Counted from the first letter of the stretch, positions 43,381-55,310 are shown. The stretch is 64,000 nucleotides of DNA from Hyalella azteca (GCF_000764305.2 NW_025935202.1:16088-80087), one strand, 5' to 3'. The notes: generated from the letters alone by a model not told the origin. Numbers and translations are program-made.

Positions 43381-45322
43381 TATAAATGCATTATTTTATC
43401 TTGATAATAAATTAAAATTACTTTCCTTAGGATATCTCGAGAGAACAGAATTTGGAGAATTGGTTCAGAGCACCTTGGACTGTGTCGCTCCTTAATATTC
43501 AAATTTGGGGAAAAACAAAAAACGGATGGTGTTTGAAATCATGAGCAGTTTATCCCGCTTAAATTTACAACCTTACGGCCCACGTTGCAAGAACAAATTC
43601 GCAAGAAAATCAATTGAGCAAAAACAAATTCGCAAGAAAATTAATTGAGCAAAAACAAATTCGGAAAGGATAAGCCTCTGTATGACGCTCACATGCTTAA
43701 GCTAAACCACCTAACATCACAAGTTTCGGAATAATGAAAAGATTATCCGGAAATGTCGGCGTTTACACTCAGAGTAATGAATGGGTCACATTGTACAAAT
43801 AGTGACCCACCTTCAGCACAAAAAAAGCGAACGTAGTAAAACAATTTTAGGTTGAATTTAAATTTTCTGATTTACAAACCCATTTAATTTTTGATCCCAT
43901 TTTTTCCTCACAGTTTTCAATGTCAAACTCTCATAAACGAATATTTATAAGATTAAAAAGATATAATAAATTTTAAATCGAATTTAGTGTAAACCGTGTC
44001 GATTTTCTCCTATACTATGTATAAAAATACCATATAAAAATATTCTCTATTAAAATCACAAATTAATAACGAATATCCATCATTTAATTTTCCATGTATA
44101 TTTATAATTTTATTTGTTAAGAAGTAGAAATGAGCAAGCTTTGCCTTGACTTATATAACTATGACACCCGGTGGCTAAGAATAGAAGTCAGTCACGCATT
44201 TCTTGCGATCAAACTTCCATGTTTATTACAAAACAGCATGGATGACGTGCAGTACCAGTTCCCGAGGTCATAATTTAGTAATGACCGTGTGACTGAGCCC
44301 CATTATTCAGCATTGCATGTCACTGGCATCACATCAAACAACGGAACAGTAATCTCGTCTTTCCATTACCTGCGACGCACGAGATGTGTCGAGCTGGTGA
44401 CTTCAAGCAGTGAGATTGCATCGCTTGATGCCAGTTAGGATTGGCCTTTTTCCGGCCAGATTCATTTTACCTGGGCCTTTTTCCAAGGAAATTGACTTGC
44501 TAAAATGTATATGGTCCTTAACCTTGCGCAATTTTTAACAGGTAAATAAGGTTAAATATTGGATGAGTAATCCGCAATTTGCAATATTAGTACTAAATTA
44601 TCGAATAAGAGGTGTTTTTTACCTTTAGTGATCAGATTTGGCCGTTCTTGCCAGCCCCTGGTAACCTGGCCTGAAACTAATATTGGTCAGTTCGTCGTGG
44701 AGGTGCGTGGAGGGCGGGTGTGTTCGCTTGTGCTCCTTAATTGCCCACTTGTTCTTGTACCTTGAAATATTATTCATTGTCATGAGATTGTTATTGACAT
44801 TGTTAAAGGATATTTTTCACGTGTTCCATTGGAAGTCAATGGAACTTTTTCATCCTTTTGAAAGAGAGAAAAGAGTATCTGCTATATTGAGATATTTGTG
44901 CCTGACCTCTTAGATTGGAAGTTGACGCTTGTTTTTCCTGTTTTTAACTATTTGGGTGCGAAGTCGTTTTACAAGTTAAGGAATTATTACACAGCGTAAA
45001 TAACAGAAAGAAACAGTATAATGTATTATTACTTCTAACAATTGTTTGTGAAGTGTTGCGTGCTTGCAACAAGCAATCTATTTTCCATGACAACGCCATG
45101 GTGGCAGCTGCCATCGATACAGTCTTCCAAGTTCTTAATTTGAAGACTTTAATAACAAGATAAGCGGTAAATCGATAGTTCTCAGTAGCTCTGACTCAAC
45201 CAAAATTGTAGCCTTTAATTTTTGTTCATTGGTCATAAGCTAACACTTTGTCTAGGGATAAGTTCACTCTCGAATAAGTTTAAATATTTATACTTATTAT
45301 TTACAATGTTATTCGTACCTTA

Positions 45323-45475
45323 AGGCCTGGGCCTATACTTGCAAAAAAAATTAAGAGAACGTAAGTTCATCAGCCAATCATTGACGGCCTTTCAAGCAAA
45401 ATCCACCAATCATAGACAAGAAAATAGAGCGTAAGTACTTACGTTTACTTAGCGAGTTTTGAAAGTATGGCCTCT
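45323..45475 (+). mobile_element. ~150-bp MITE with inverted ends (copy 2)
   Basis: Same family as 9728-9869: ends ggcctatacttgcaaaa and ttttgaaagtatggcct, interior catcagccaatcattgacgg. Confidence 0.75.
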
Positions 45476-45771
45476 GGTAACGAGCGTTACCCTCAGTAAA
45501 CGTAGAGATAAATTACTTCTATCAGAGGGAGGTTCTTTCCTCTGAAAGTTTTTCCTATGTAAATAAATAAATGAACGTGTTTATTTAACGGAGGGACACT
45601 GTGGTAAATGGCGAGGCTGATGCTCCGAGCACGCACGCTGCAAAAAAAATAAATAAATGCATATTGGATATATTATAGTTAATAGAAAAACTTCATAGAT
45701 ATATATGCATCGATCACTGATCATTGTAGAACCTGCTACCATCACATGCTCTGTGTACTCATTTTAATGTA

Positions 45772-45985
45772 TGCTGTATAGTGTACACATTTGCTGTGCA
45801 CTGCATATTATACACACTCTGTATTGTACACATTTGCTGTGCACTGCATATTATACACACTCTGTATTGTACACATTTGCTGTGTGCTTCATATTATACA
45901 CACTCTGTATTGTACACATTTGCTGTGTACCTCATATTATACGCACTCTGTATTGTACACATTTGCTGTGTACTCCTTGTTATTT
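45772..45985. repeat. 43-bp array, ~5 copies
   Basis: Unit catattatacacactctgta, ttgtacacatttgctgtgca, ctg. Open in several frames for that reason only. Confidence 0.95.
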
Positions 45986-46244
45986 GTACGTCAATCGCTG
46001 TATTGTCATAAAATTTACTCCAGAAATTAGCTATTATCAGAATTCTTTAAAATTAATGAATAACTGAAACTGATTAATGATTTGTAGTGGGCCTGCAATT
46101 TAAAAAGACTACATATGATTGTATAAATATTATATAATCAATGATTTATTTTATTGTGCAGACATGAAATGACAGTCTGTTGGCACTACATGTCCATGAA
46201 ACAGGCACGACAGACATGACAATAATTCGTGCCGTGGGCCGAAG

Positions 46245-46350
46245 GTAGAAGAGAGGGTAAAAAAGAGGGTATAAGAGAGGGTAGAAGAGAGGGTAGAAGA
46301 GAGAATAGAATAGAGGTTAGAAGAGAGAGTTGAAGATAGGGTAGAAGAGA
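46245..46350. repeat. Purine-rich ~12-bp repeat
   Basis: Repeats of agaagagagggt and variants. Confidence 0.85.
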
Positions 46351-46693
46351 GTGATCGGAGAATAGAAAGAAATCATTGCCCGCCCTTAACTCCTTACCCT
46401 CAAAAAGACCAACTCAGCGCTGTCAGCCTCCTTAACTCTTAATTAAACAATGTGAGGTGACATGAACAGAAGTTGAGTTTGAATAGAATAAAATAGAATA
46501 GAATAGAATAGAAGTGTCGGCACTGAGGAAATAGCTATGAGGACTCACCATGAGAGGTGGAGAGTCACACGATGTGAACTCACGATCTCGTGACCATGTC
46601 GGTAATAGGTTATAACATTGTAACCATGTCAGCAATATGTTGCAACCATGCAAATATATCGGCAGAAGGTTGTAACTATGCAACCACCTAACC

Positions 46694-47401
46694 ATGCCTC
46701 GGTCTCTGGTGGCAGCCATGTTTAGTTGCATAGGATGTTCATCAAGTAAGGATCGAGTGGTCAACAACCCACCTATCCACCGCCATGATGACGTCAGCAT
46801 AAAGCGCTGGGGCAAAAGAAGATCTAAACGAAGTCAGTCGCAAAAATATCAGCTTCATTCACCGCCAGTTAGCTTCATCGACCTGCAAAACCCGGCAGTT
46901 TTGCCCGGCAATGGCTTCTTTGATGGTAGAAAGTGCAGGTCTTTGTTTGATGTTCGATCTGATGATGGCTTTTATGGTACTGGACTCACTCAAACACGGG
47001 TTGATGGAGGCTCTTATGGTGCTGGACTCACTCAAACACGGGTTGATGGAGGCTCTCGTGGAGCTGGACTCACTCAAACACGGATTAATGAGAAACCTTC
47101 AGTCTTGGTTAACCAGACAGAGAAAAGTGAAACAAGGAAACTTTTGAAACCTTCAGAAAAAAATGATCTTGAAACTGACATAAAATGTGATGGAAATTCA
47201 AAAGAAGAAGAAAGTGCGTTATGTGTGGATGTTTGTGATGAACCACTAAGTGAACCGCGTAGCGAAGGCTGCACTCAGCCTCTATTAAATTCAAAAATCA
47301 ATAACGAATCATACATCGTAAAAACAAGGACCCCGGCCGGTGGAGGGCCCCTCTCTGGTGGTCCTAGAGGACCGCCAACCGCCCGTCCTCGGCAAATTCC
47401 A
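46694..47401 (+). CDS. Unknown gene, probable first exon
   Basis: ATG 46694 (a second ATG at 46718 begins MFSCIGCSSSKD, a cysteine-rich N-terminus that might be lipidated). 236 codons in phase 0 to CAAATTCCA before gtgagt. Residues about 91-133 are three 14-residue repeats (GAGLTQTRVDGGS type). The end is Pro/Gly/Arg-rich (GGGPLSGGPRGPPTARPRQ). Upstream is an in-frame stop. The long frame beyond 47401 is intronic minisatellite. Confidence 0.65.
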
Positions 47402-50400
47402 GTGAGTAAAAAAAATAACAATTTGGGCATAGTACTTAATAGCTTTTGTCATGACCATGCTCATCGTCCATTTCATCGTCATGATTATGCATATTACGTA
47501 ATGACCATGCTCAACGCCTATCTTCATCGTCATGATTATGCATATTACATCATGACCATGTTCATAGTCCATCTTCATCGTCATGATTATGCATATTACA
47601 CCATGACCATGTTCATAGTCCATCTTCATCGTCATGATTATGCATATTACATCATGACCATGTTCATAGTCCATCTTCATCGTCATGATTATGCAGATTA
47701 CGTCATGACCATGCTCATCGTCCATCTTCATCGTCATGATTATGTCTGTGCCAGCAGTCCAGCGCAGTTTAATTATAAAATGAGCGAGACTTTGCACAAA
47801 AAACGCTGAACTTTTTGCCAATATGTAGGTCATTTTGACCCAGTTTTGCCCGGATAAACATATCAGTGCTTGTATGCTCACTGCTCGCGCAGCGGGTAAG
47901 GAAGAGTGTCACTATTTAGGCAGAATAACCCATACAATTCTCTGAGTGTATGAACGTTTATTTGTCCCATGCATCCTACACTCAGGCGTCCCCATCCTAC
48001 ACTCAGGCGTCCCCATCCTACACTCAGGCGTCCCCATCCTACACTCAGGCGCCGCCTACTCACGCATTCATGGCCTGAACAAAGCCTGGCCAATTAATGG
48101 CTAATTACCCTCATATTGGGGCAGATTACCTCAATACTTAGAGGGTAACAGAGGCTGGTTAATACTGGACACTGTACACTGCAGGTGCCTATACACGCCA
48201 TACACTTCACATGCATTCACACACCATGCACTACACATGCATTCATACACCATACACTACACATGCATTCATACACCATACACTACACATGCATTCTCAC
48301 ACCATACACTACACATGCATTCACACACTATACACTACACATGCATTCACGCACCATACACTACACATGCATTCACACACCATACACTGAACATGCATTC
48401 TCACACCATACACTACACATGCATTCTTACACCATTCACTACACATGCATTCACACACCATACACTACACATGCATTCACACACCATACACTACACATGC
48501 ATTCACACACCAAGCGGTGCCAGAATCACCACCAAAGCACCTCATTTGGGCATGATGTGCGGGTTTGAAGCTCGTGAGGCTGTAAAGCTGAAGGCTATTA
48601 GTAAATTTTAACGGTAATCACTCATAAAATATATTGATTGCATTTACTTCGGCAGGACCGTGGCACAAACCGACCGCCTGCCCCGACCAGGTAAGCCAGA
48701 CGCTGGTATGACTTCATAAATACACTTTTTCCTAATACGATGTACATTTTTACCTTTACATTTTATAACATACATTGTTCACCACACATATTTCCTTAAT
48801 ACGATGCTCATTTTACCATTTACCCTTAATTTTGCTAGATAATTAGAATATTTAATGAATAAATTAAAGAAGCGCCGTGTAGAGCTTAACATATAACTAT
48901 TTTTAGAGCACATCTTCTCAGATACTCAAATGCTGGCTCTAAGATCCCTGGACTTTCCCATCGCAAAATTTTCATCTCCGCTAATTGTGTTGGGAACATC
49001 GTCTGGTTGTTAATAATGGTATTTATAGACGTTGATGTATTATTCCTACGGTATTTGCTGCATGTGTGACATTTGCTGAATGTGTGGGTATCGATTCTTG
49101 TTGCGTGAATCTGATCGTTTACCTCCGATGACACTACTTAAATAGATAGTTTATTTCATCCTCGGAATATTGTGTGTATAATAGATAGTTACTCAAAAGA
49201 ATGCATAGTATAGCTTTTGATAGCTATATGAGTAAAAACTGTGCTCACGAGAGACAAAATCTGGTTTAGTTGGAAATATCCGTGTTGCGTGAACGCAGCG
49301 CGCAGCCACCTGGAGATCGAGACCAGCTGGCCGCCGCAGCTGATCTCGATCTCCGGCTCAGTGTCCGCGCAGACGGCAGTGTGGGTGGTTGTGTTGCACG
49401 CGTCTGACCGGCGTAACCGCCTCGGTGTGGCTTCCTTCCGCTTCATACCTGATTTAAAATTTGTTTTGAAGCCTAGAGTATACTTGATAGTTCCAGTTTT
49501 ACGTACACGTAAACATGAATTCTGTTTTTGTATTTTATTGTCGTTACCGTGTGTGACCCTGTGCTCTATCAGTACCGTAACCTTTTGTTGTAGGTTTGAT
49601 CGAAATATTTCATGATAATCGAACTAGCGCTCACATATATAAGTTGATTGTCCCCGGCAATGATTTGCAAATTATAAGGTCCGTTCGTAAGCTATCATCA
49701 CGTAGCATGCGTGTTGGAATGCTCGCATGGCAGTTCTTTATGCTGGAGACGAACAGGACAGCAACGAAATGGATTGAATGACGTCACGAGCCTGTCACCT
49801 TCAGGCGAATGTGAGGCGTGAAACCATCGCCCTCAGCTGGCTGCCTCAACTGGCTGCCTCAGCTGGCTGCCTCAGCTGGCTGCCTCAGCTGGCTGCCTCA
49901 GCTGGCTGTCTCAGCTGGCTGTCTCAGCTGGCTGCCTCTGCCTTGTTGAGTTTACGATGCTGTTGGCTCGAGTATATAATGTGCTAAAATATGATCATTA
50001 CTGCTTTTAGCGTCACTGCCTCAAGTGTCACTGCCTCTAGTTACACTGCCTCTAAAGACACTGCCTCTGGCGCCACTGCATCTAGTGTTATTTCCTTCAG
50101 CGCAACTGCCTGTAGCGCCACTGCCTCAAGTGTCACTGCCTCTAGTGACACTGCATCTAGCTTCACTGCCTCTAGCGTCACTGCTTCTAGCGCCAGTGCC
50201 TTTAGTGTCACTGCCTCTAGCGTCACTGCCTCTAGTGTCACTGCCTCTAGTGCCACTGCCTCTAGCGTCACTGCTTCTAGCGCCACTGCCACTAGTGTCA
50301 CTGCCTCTAGTGTCGCTGACTCTAGTGTCACTGCCTCTAGCTTCACTGCCTCTAGCGCCACTGCTACTAGTGCCACTGTCACTAGTGTCACTGCCTCTAG

Positions 50401-52228
50401 TGTCGCTGCCTCTAGTGCCACTGCCTCTAGCTTCACTGCCTCTAGCTTCACTGCCTCTAGCGCCACTGCTTCNAGGAATAGCATTATGACTAAGAGGACG
50501 CGTGTGCCGGCATGGCAGTAAAGGGTTAACCCACAACTCTGGTAGGAATAGCATTATCAATGAAAGACACCCACAGTGCTGTCAGCCCACGCTGTGCAAC
50601 AGGAATCGGCAATCACGGAAACGTTGTGTGCTGTATAATAAAATCTGTATTTTGTGACGTTTTAGTGATGCATTTAATTCTCTATAGGCGGTGAATTAAT
50701 CTTGGAAAACTTATTTCAGGTTATCGATTTAACGAAAAAAATTTATTCTTATTTATTTCAAAATTTTTTTATATATAGATTATATTATTAATGACAATTT
50801 AAAACTAATGATCGAATATTATTACAAAACCTCAACCACCAAACAATTGGTTGGGGAACAATTGGACCCAACCAACATATCTCTTCGAGTGTTAATTAAT
50901 GTAGCCAAGATAAATGTGTCATGTTCATCAACATAAAAAAATTAAAGGTAATTCGTCTCGCAATTACTTAGTACAATGAATAATTAATAGTAAAAGTAAA
51001 AGAAAATTTATTGCTGGAAAATGAATGAAAATTGACCGGTGAAAATCGACAATAATTACAATACGGCAGCCCCGAGGGGAGTGTGGGTGGGGAAGCGCCG
51101 ATGGAAGGGTGAGCAGAGGGTGATAGGAGGTCATATCCTGCGGGTGTGTTGCATGGGAGTCCTAGAGGATGATCAACCCCCCTGTATGGGGGGCACCAAT
51201 CCCTCTAGGAGTGTTTTGGACACGGAGGAACTCCTCGAGAAACATGCTAAGGATGCTCAGGTTAAGGAAAAGCTGAGGAAGAAGGAATGCTGGTTGGGAA
51301 AAGACGAGAAGGAGAAAATGGACAAAGAAAATTCTTTGATTAATTTAAAAAATACCCGTGGAAAGAACGATGGGATGGCACACAAGAAGCTGAGTAATCT
51401 GGCCTGGTCGGAGGAAGAGGTCTCTGAAAAACGGAGCGCGTTACCAGAAGTAATTGTTGGTGCGACAGCGCGTCAACTCAGTACAAACGTAGACGAGAAA
51501 ACTACGAAGAACGTACGAAGGCAAACGTCACGAGAAATAGACTCGGATGCAAGCACCCAAACAGCCAAATACCGCAAGACCTCACCGGAGAAACACGACC
51601 TACGATCAGCGGGGCCCAACTACGACCTCCACATTTCCTCCCGAGGTGTGGTACCAAGTTCAACATTCTCGAGACTTGGTCGTAGACTGTCCCCCGTCAA
51701 AGGTGTCCCAGTAGGGGACCGCTGCTACAAGAACCCACGACATTGCAGGCACGTGTCTGATTCTGGTGACGTCAGATCGTTCCGGTCAGACTTCTTCGAG
51801 CGGCGCTACAACTTGGAGGATCGCCCCCCTTTCGCCAGGTCATCAAGCGTGAAATCCACCCGCGGTGGAGGCTGCGACGGCCAACGAAGTACAACCTTGC
51901 GTTGCGGTTGCAAACTACCAATACCGACGCTGGATAACAGGGACTTGGAACCCAACAAGTCCTCCAAGAAATCCTGCGGTTCCGAAAAGCGTGACCTGCA
52001 GGATATTCTAAGTCCACGCACCAGGAAGGAGTCAATGTCTCCCCATCTCAGGTCCGCATTCAAACGCGTGTGAGTACCTTTAATTCTTACATTTATTTTT
52101 AAACGCATGTGTTTTTTCGAAATTTTTAATATCGTTGTCCTTCCAGCAAGAAGAAAAATACACATGACACGAAAAACCTTGAACCTTTGCCTACAGATAC
52201 ATCAGCCGCCGTCTTACCTAAATGCTTG
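46694..52228 (+). CDS. Plus-strand multi-exon gene of unknown function (partial, incomplete 3' end)
   Basis: Well-supported coding pieces are 46694-47401, 48656-48690, about 51070-52069 and 52147-52228. A further GC-rich candidate exon begins at 49306. Donors are gtgagt, gtaagc, gtgagt and gtaatg. The parts are Ser/Lys/Arg/Pro-rich and look disordered; I see no family motif apart from a cysteine-containing N-terminus (MFSCIGCSSS). The gene runs into a minisatellite-filled intron and the N run at 52750, so its 3' end is missing. I do not recognise it and assign no function. That all the pieces belong to one gene is inferred from strand, order and compatible phases. Confidence 0.55.
46960..47090 (+). 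repeat. Coding 42-bp repeat, 3 copies
   Basis: Units of ggttgatggaggctcttatg plus gtgctggactcactcaaaca, plus cg, encode DGGSYGAGLTQTRV. Frame-preserving. Confidence 0.95.
47446..47745. repeat. 51-bp array, ~6 copies
   Basis: Unit catcgtcatgattatgcata, ttacatcatgaccatgttca, tagtccatctt. It starts 45 bp after the donor of the 46694 exon. As 51 is a multiple of three, the exon frame reads into it. Confidence 0.95.
47805..47935 (-). mobile_element. Short dispersed repeat (MITE-like family)
   Basis: Contains actttttgccaat, cattttgacccagttttgcc and gagtgtcactatttaggcag, matching the 7985-8160 family in inverse orientation. Confidence 0.45.
47965..48052. repeat. 21-bp array, 4 copies
   Basis: Unit cctacactcaggcgtcccca plus t. 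Confidence 0.95.
48190..48515. repeat. 26-bp array, ~12 copies
   Basis: Unit acacatgcattcacacacca plus tacact. Because 26 is not a multiple of three, all frames are open; two overlapping 124-127 codon frames are artefacts. Confidence 0.97.
48656..48690 (+). CDS. Unknown gene, 35-nt exon
   Basis: Acceptor catttacttcggcag, reads DRGTNRPPAPT in phase 0 (continuing the Pro/Arg-rich end of the previous exon), then ACCAG before gtaagc. Small but with both splice sites and fitting composition. Confidence 0.55.
49306..49460 (+). CDS. Unknown gene, candidate exon (weak)
   Basis: A GC-rich island in AT-rich DNA. Entered in the phase left by the 35-nt exon it reads SHLEIETSWPPQLISISGS, then SAQTAVWVVVLHASDRR and LGVASFRFIPDLK, a beta-strand-like pattern. 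The acceptor lacks a pyrimidine tract and no convincing donor is found, so ends are uncertain. A minus-strand frame over the same island is an alternative. Confidence 0.3.
49826..49940. repeat. 12-bp array
   Basis: About nine copies of ctcagctggctg. Confidence 0.93.
50005..50472. repeat. 15-bp array, ~30 copies
   Basis: Unit tctagcgtcactgcc with frequent changes. Long frames are open on both strands. A single N (50473) is at its right end. Confidence 0.97.
51070..52069 (+). CDS. Unknown gene, large exon
   Basis: Open for about 333 codons, ending AAACGCGT before gtgagt (phase 2). The 5' boundary is uncertain: a cag at 51067-51069 is possible but has a poor pyrimidine tract. The product is charged and disordered in look, with a Lys/Glu stretch (DTEELLEKHAKDAQVKEKL), many Ser-Arg/Ser-Pro sites (LSPVKGV, ILSPRTRKESMSPHLRS) and scattered cysteines. 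Moderate GC and lack of repetition separate it from the many repeat-derived frames. Confidence 0.62.
52147..52228 (+). CDS. Unknown gene, downstream exon
   Basis: Acceptor ttgtccttccag, reads KKKNTHDTKNLEPLP then TDTSAAVLPKCL, and ends before gtaatg. Joins the previous exon in frame (GT plus C makes a Val codon) across a 77-bp GT-AG intron. Next exons lie beyond the gap. Confidence 0.62.
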
Positions 52229-52261
52229 GTAATGAGTTGCCGTCTGTAGACGAAGGTTATG

Positions 52262-52749
52262 GATTAAGCTTCCGTCCATTGCATCTTCTGTCCATTACAA
52301 CGGCTGTCAATTACAGCTTCTGCCCATTACAGTTTTTATCCCTTACAGTTTCTGTCCATTACAGCTTATGTCCATTGCAGTTTCTGTCCATTACAGCTTC
52401 TGTCCATTACAGCTACTGTCCATTACAGCTTCTGTCCATTGTAGCTTCTGTCCATTACAGTTTCTGTCCATTACAGTTTCTGTCCATTATAGCTTCTGTC
52501 CATTACAGCTTCTGTCCATTACAGCTTCTGTCCATTACAGCTTCTGTCCATTACAGTTTCTGTCCATTACAGCTTCTGTCCATTACAGCGGCTGTCCATT
52601 ACAGTTTCTGTCTATTACAGCTTCTGTCCATTACAGCGGCTGTCCATTACAGCTTCTGTCCATTACAGCTTCTGTCCATTACAGCTTCTGTCCATTACAG
52701 CTTCTGTCCATTACAGCTTCTGTCCATTACAGCTTCTGTCCATTACAGT
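52262..52749 (+). repeat. 16-bp array, ~30 copies
   Basis: Unit cttctgtccattacag, running into the N gap. Each unit looks like a pyrimidine-rich 3' splice site. Overlapping 190-250 codon frames are artefacts. Confidence 0.97.
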
Positions 52750-52900
52750 NNNNNNNNNNNNNNNNNNNNNNNNNNNNNNNNNNNNNNNNNNNNNNNNNNN
52801 NNNNNNNNNNNNNNNNNNNNNNNNNNNNNNNNNNNNNNNNNNNNNNNNNNNNNNNNNNNNNNNNNNNNNNNNNNNNNNNNNNNNNNNNNNNNNNNNNNNN
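52750..52900. other. Assembly gap (N run)
   Basis: 151 N between a 16-bp and a 22-bp array. Confidence 1.
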
Positions 52901-53030
52901 GAGGGGGGTTCAGCCAGCTGGTGAGAGGGGTTCAGCCAGCTGGTGAGGGGGGTTCAGCCAGCTGGTGAGGGGGGTTCAGCCAGCTGGTGAGGGGGGTTCA
53001 GACAGCTGGTGAGGGGGGTTCAGCCAGCTG
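52901..53030. repeat. 22-bp array, 6 copies
   Basis: Unit gaggggggttcagccagctg plus gt. From 53030 to 53500 there is only weakly repetitive sequence (cttgatcttaacct words) without a gene. Confidence 0.95.
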
Positions 53031-53504
53031 GAGCTGGTCGCAGTCGCGATGTCTGCATTGAAAATCAATTTTCCTGCAGCGACGCACGTTTGCTTGCGCG
53101 GCGGCGCTGCCCTTGAGAGCAATAACCCTTTATTCTTATCCATGAACTTGATTTCAACCCTTAACCTGCTCTTAAACTGCAGATCTTAACCTTTAGTTTG
53201 ATCTTTCTCCATAACCTGACTTTATTTCTAAGCTTGATCTTAATAACTAACTAGACCATAATCGTTAACCACGTTTACTAACTGTTGATGAACTTCAATT
53301 TCTAATTTGGTTTTAACCTCAAACTTGGCCTTGACCCTCGAACCATCCTACTAAGCCTGGTCGATGTTATTGGGCCAATCTATGCCTCTTCCCTAATCCT
53401 GACCTACCTTCGAGAATGACCACATCCCTCTTGCCTCAAACCTTAATCATCCCTCCAACCCAATCTGAACTTGCAGAGGTCACAGGCCGCTCTAAAAACT
53501 CGCC

Positions 53505-53880
53505 TAAGAACATGTAACAGCTTAAATACACGTAGCGGCTTAAGTACATGTAGCGGCCCAGATACACATAGCGGCCTAAGTACACGTAGTGGCCTAATAC
53601 ACGTAGCGGCCCATGTACACGTATCGGCCCAGGTACACGTAGCGGCCCAGGTACACGTAGCGGCCTAAGTACACGTAGCGGCCTAACTACACGTAACGGC
53701 TAGGTACTCATAGCGGCTTAAGTACACGTAGCAGCCAAAGCGCACTCAGCGGCCTAAATACACGTAGCGGCCTAAGTACACGTAGCGGTCATGGTACATG
53801 TAGCGGTCTAAGTACACGTGGCGACCTACGTACACGCAGCGGCTAAAGAACACGTAGCGGCCTAAGAATACCTATAGCGA
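53505..53880. repeat. 18-bp array, ~20 copies
   Basis: Unit gtacacgtagcggcctaa with moderate divergence. Confidence 0.95.
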
Positions 53881-53985
53881 CCAATTTCTCATCTATGATT
53901 GGTGGGTTTCGCTTGAAAAGCCGTCAGTGATTGGCTTACTGAAATACGAACTCTTAACTATTGATGATAATTCGGCCTCTAGAGC
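53875..53985 (-). mobile_element. MITE of the 9728/45323 family, inverted and partial (copy 3)
   Basis: Minus sense contains cagtaagccaatcactgacg, gcttttcaagcgaa and ccaccaatcatagatgag, matching the interior of copies 1 and 2. Confidence 0.6.
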
Positions 53986-54102
53986 ACATCATTCTAATGC
54001 ACTGACATCTTAATTGTCAGCTTAACGATGTGAGGCCAGCAATCGATAGATGAACGTTTAAGGACAACGATCGCGCGATATGAAAGGGTGAACTCGTGAT
54101 TC

Positions 54103-54285
54103 GTGACGATAATCTCGTGATTTGGGACGATAATCTCGTGATGTGGGACGATAATCTCGTGATGTGGGACGATAATCTCGTGATGTGGGACGATAATCTC
54201 GTGATTTGGGACGATAATCTCGTGATTTGGGACGATAATCTCGTGATTTGGGACGATAATCTCGTGACTTGGGACGATGTCACTC
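54103..54285. repeat. 21-bp array, ~9 copies
   Basis: Unit gggacgataatctcgtgatt plus t. Open on both strands. Confidence 0.97.
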
Positions 54286-54702
54286 ATATTTTATTACTTG
54301 CAACTCGTTACTAGATGAAATTAAATCACGATTCGATACAGTGAGGTCACGAATTTAATGCACTGAGGTCACGTTTCCATACACTGAGCTCACGAGTCGA
54401 TACACTGAGCTCACGGCTTCCGACTGTAAAGGGAAATTTACTATTCATGCATGGTAAATTAAATGTTCGTATTGGACTCCGTAGAGTTTCGGCACATTCA
54501 TCCCATATTTTTTTATAAATGATGAGAGGTGAACTAAATTATCCAAGGAGCTCTGGTGCTTCAGGGGTCTAATATAGCCCATCAGATCAACGAGCTGTTT
54601 ATATTTGGGTTCTTATTATCGCATGTAATTCACAATACGGATTATATACATAATTCCTCTGCAAATTAAAATAATAATTTCGTTTAATATTTGCACAATT
54701 AA

Positions 54703-54795
54703 CCATATCCTCGTATACAATACCCTCGTGTNCCCTCGTATACAATACTCTCGTGTACAATACCCTCGTATACAATACTCTCGTGTACAGTCCCG
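54703..54795. repeat. 14-15 bp array around a single N
   Basis: Copies of ctcgtatacaatacc, with an N at 54732 inside. Confidence 0.9.
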
Positions 54796-54867
54796 AGACC
54801 GGCGCTATTAATAACCGTCAAACATGGCTGGCTCGATCGATGGTTGCTTCTCTTTGATTTTTTATTA

Positions 54868-54965
54868 ACACACGCGATTCTGTGTGAACAGAATTGCTCA
54901 CACGCGATTCTGTGTGAACCTGGTAGAACACAGCGATTCTGTGTGAACATGATAGAACATAGCGA
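54868..54965. repeat. ~27-bp repeat, 4 copies
   Basis: Repeats of cacgcgattctgtgtgaaca with short spacers. Confidence 0.85.
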
Positions 54966-55044
54966 TTTTAGCGTTCACCAGGCCGTAGACCTGCTACCGA
55001 TTCTTAACATCGCGGAACATTCACAGTTTGTTGCGGTCTTGATC

Positions 55045-55310
55045 CTGCAACTCACTGTTTCAATTCTGCTGTGCTTAATCGCCCGGTCTATTCGCCGATT
55101 CTGACCAGAAACTGGAATCGAACCCGCACCTCAGTGCTCTAATCCTGGCACTCTGAACTGTTCCAATACATGTTGGAATCCAATGTTCTGCAGTTCCAAT
55201 ACATGTTGGAATCCAATGTTCTGCAGTTCCAATACATGTTGGAATCAAACTGTTCCAATACATGTTCCAATCCTGGTGCTCTGAACTGTAGCACTGGGCC
55301 ACAAGTTAGT
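55045..55310 (-). mobile_element. tRNA-derived SINE with an internal minisatellite
   Basis: Minus sense: ttgtggcccagtgctacagt (A-box region), a 34-36 bp minisatellite, agagcactgaggtg, the B box ggttcgattcc, then ccagtttctggtcagaatcg and gaccgggcgattaagcacag. Same SINE body as 22055-22270. The minisatellite sits between A and B boxes. Confidence 0.78.
55155..55280. repeat. 34-36 bp minisatellite inside the SINE
   Basis: Three to four copies of tgttccaatacatgttggaa plus tccaatgttctgcag. Confidence 0.95.

Noticed and set aside
47402..47809. Extension of the 46694 frame into His/Asp/Tyr-rich repeats
   Set aside because: A strong donor (gtgagt) ends the exon at 47401. The rest is a 51-bp intronic array whose length keeps the frame open.
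48185..48611. Overlapping 124-127 codon frames rich in His, Thr and Tyr
   Set aside because: Read-through of a 26-bp array, open in all frames because of the unit.
52222..52968. 248- and 192-codon frames across the 16-bp array
   Set aside because: Repeat read-through that continues through the N gap.
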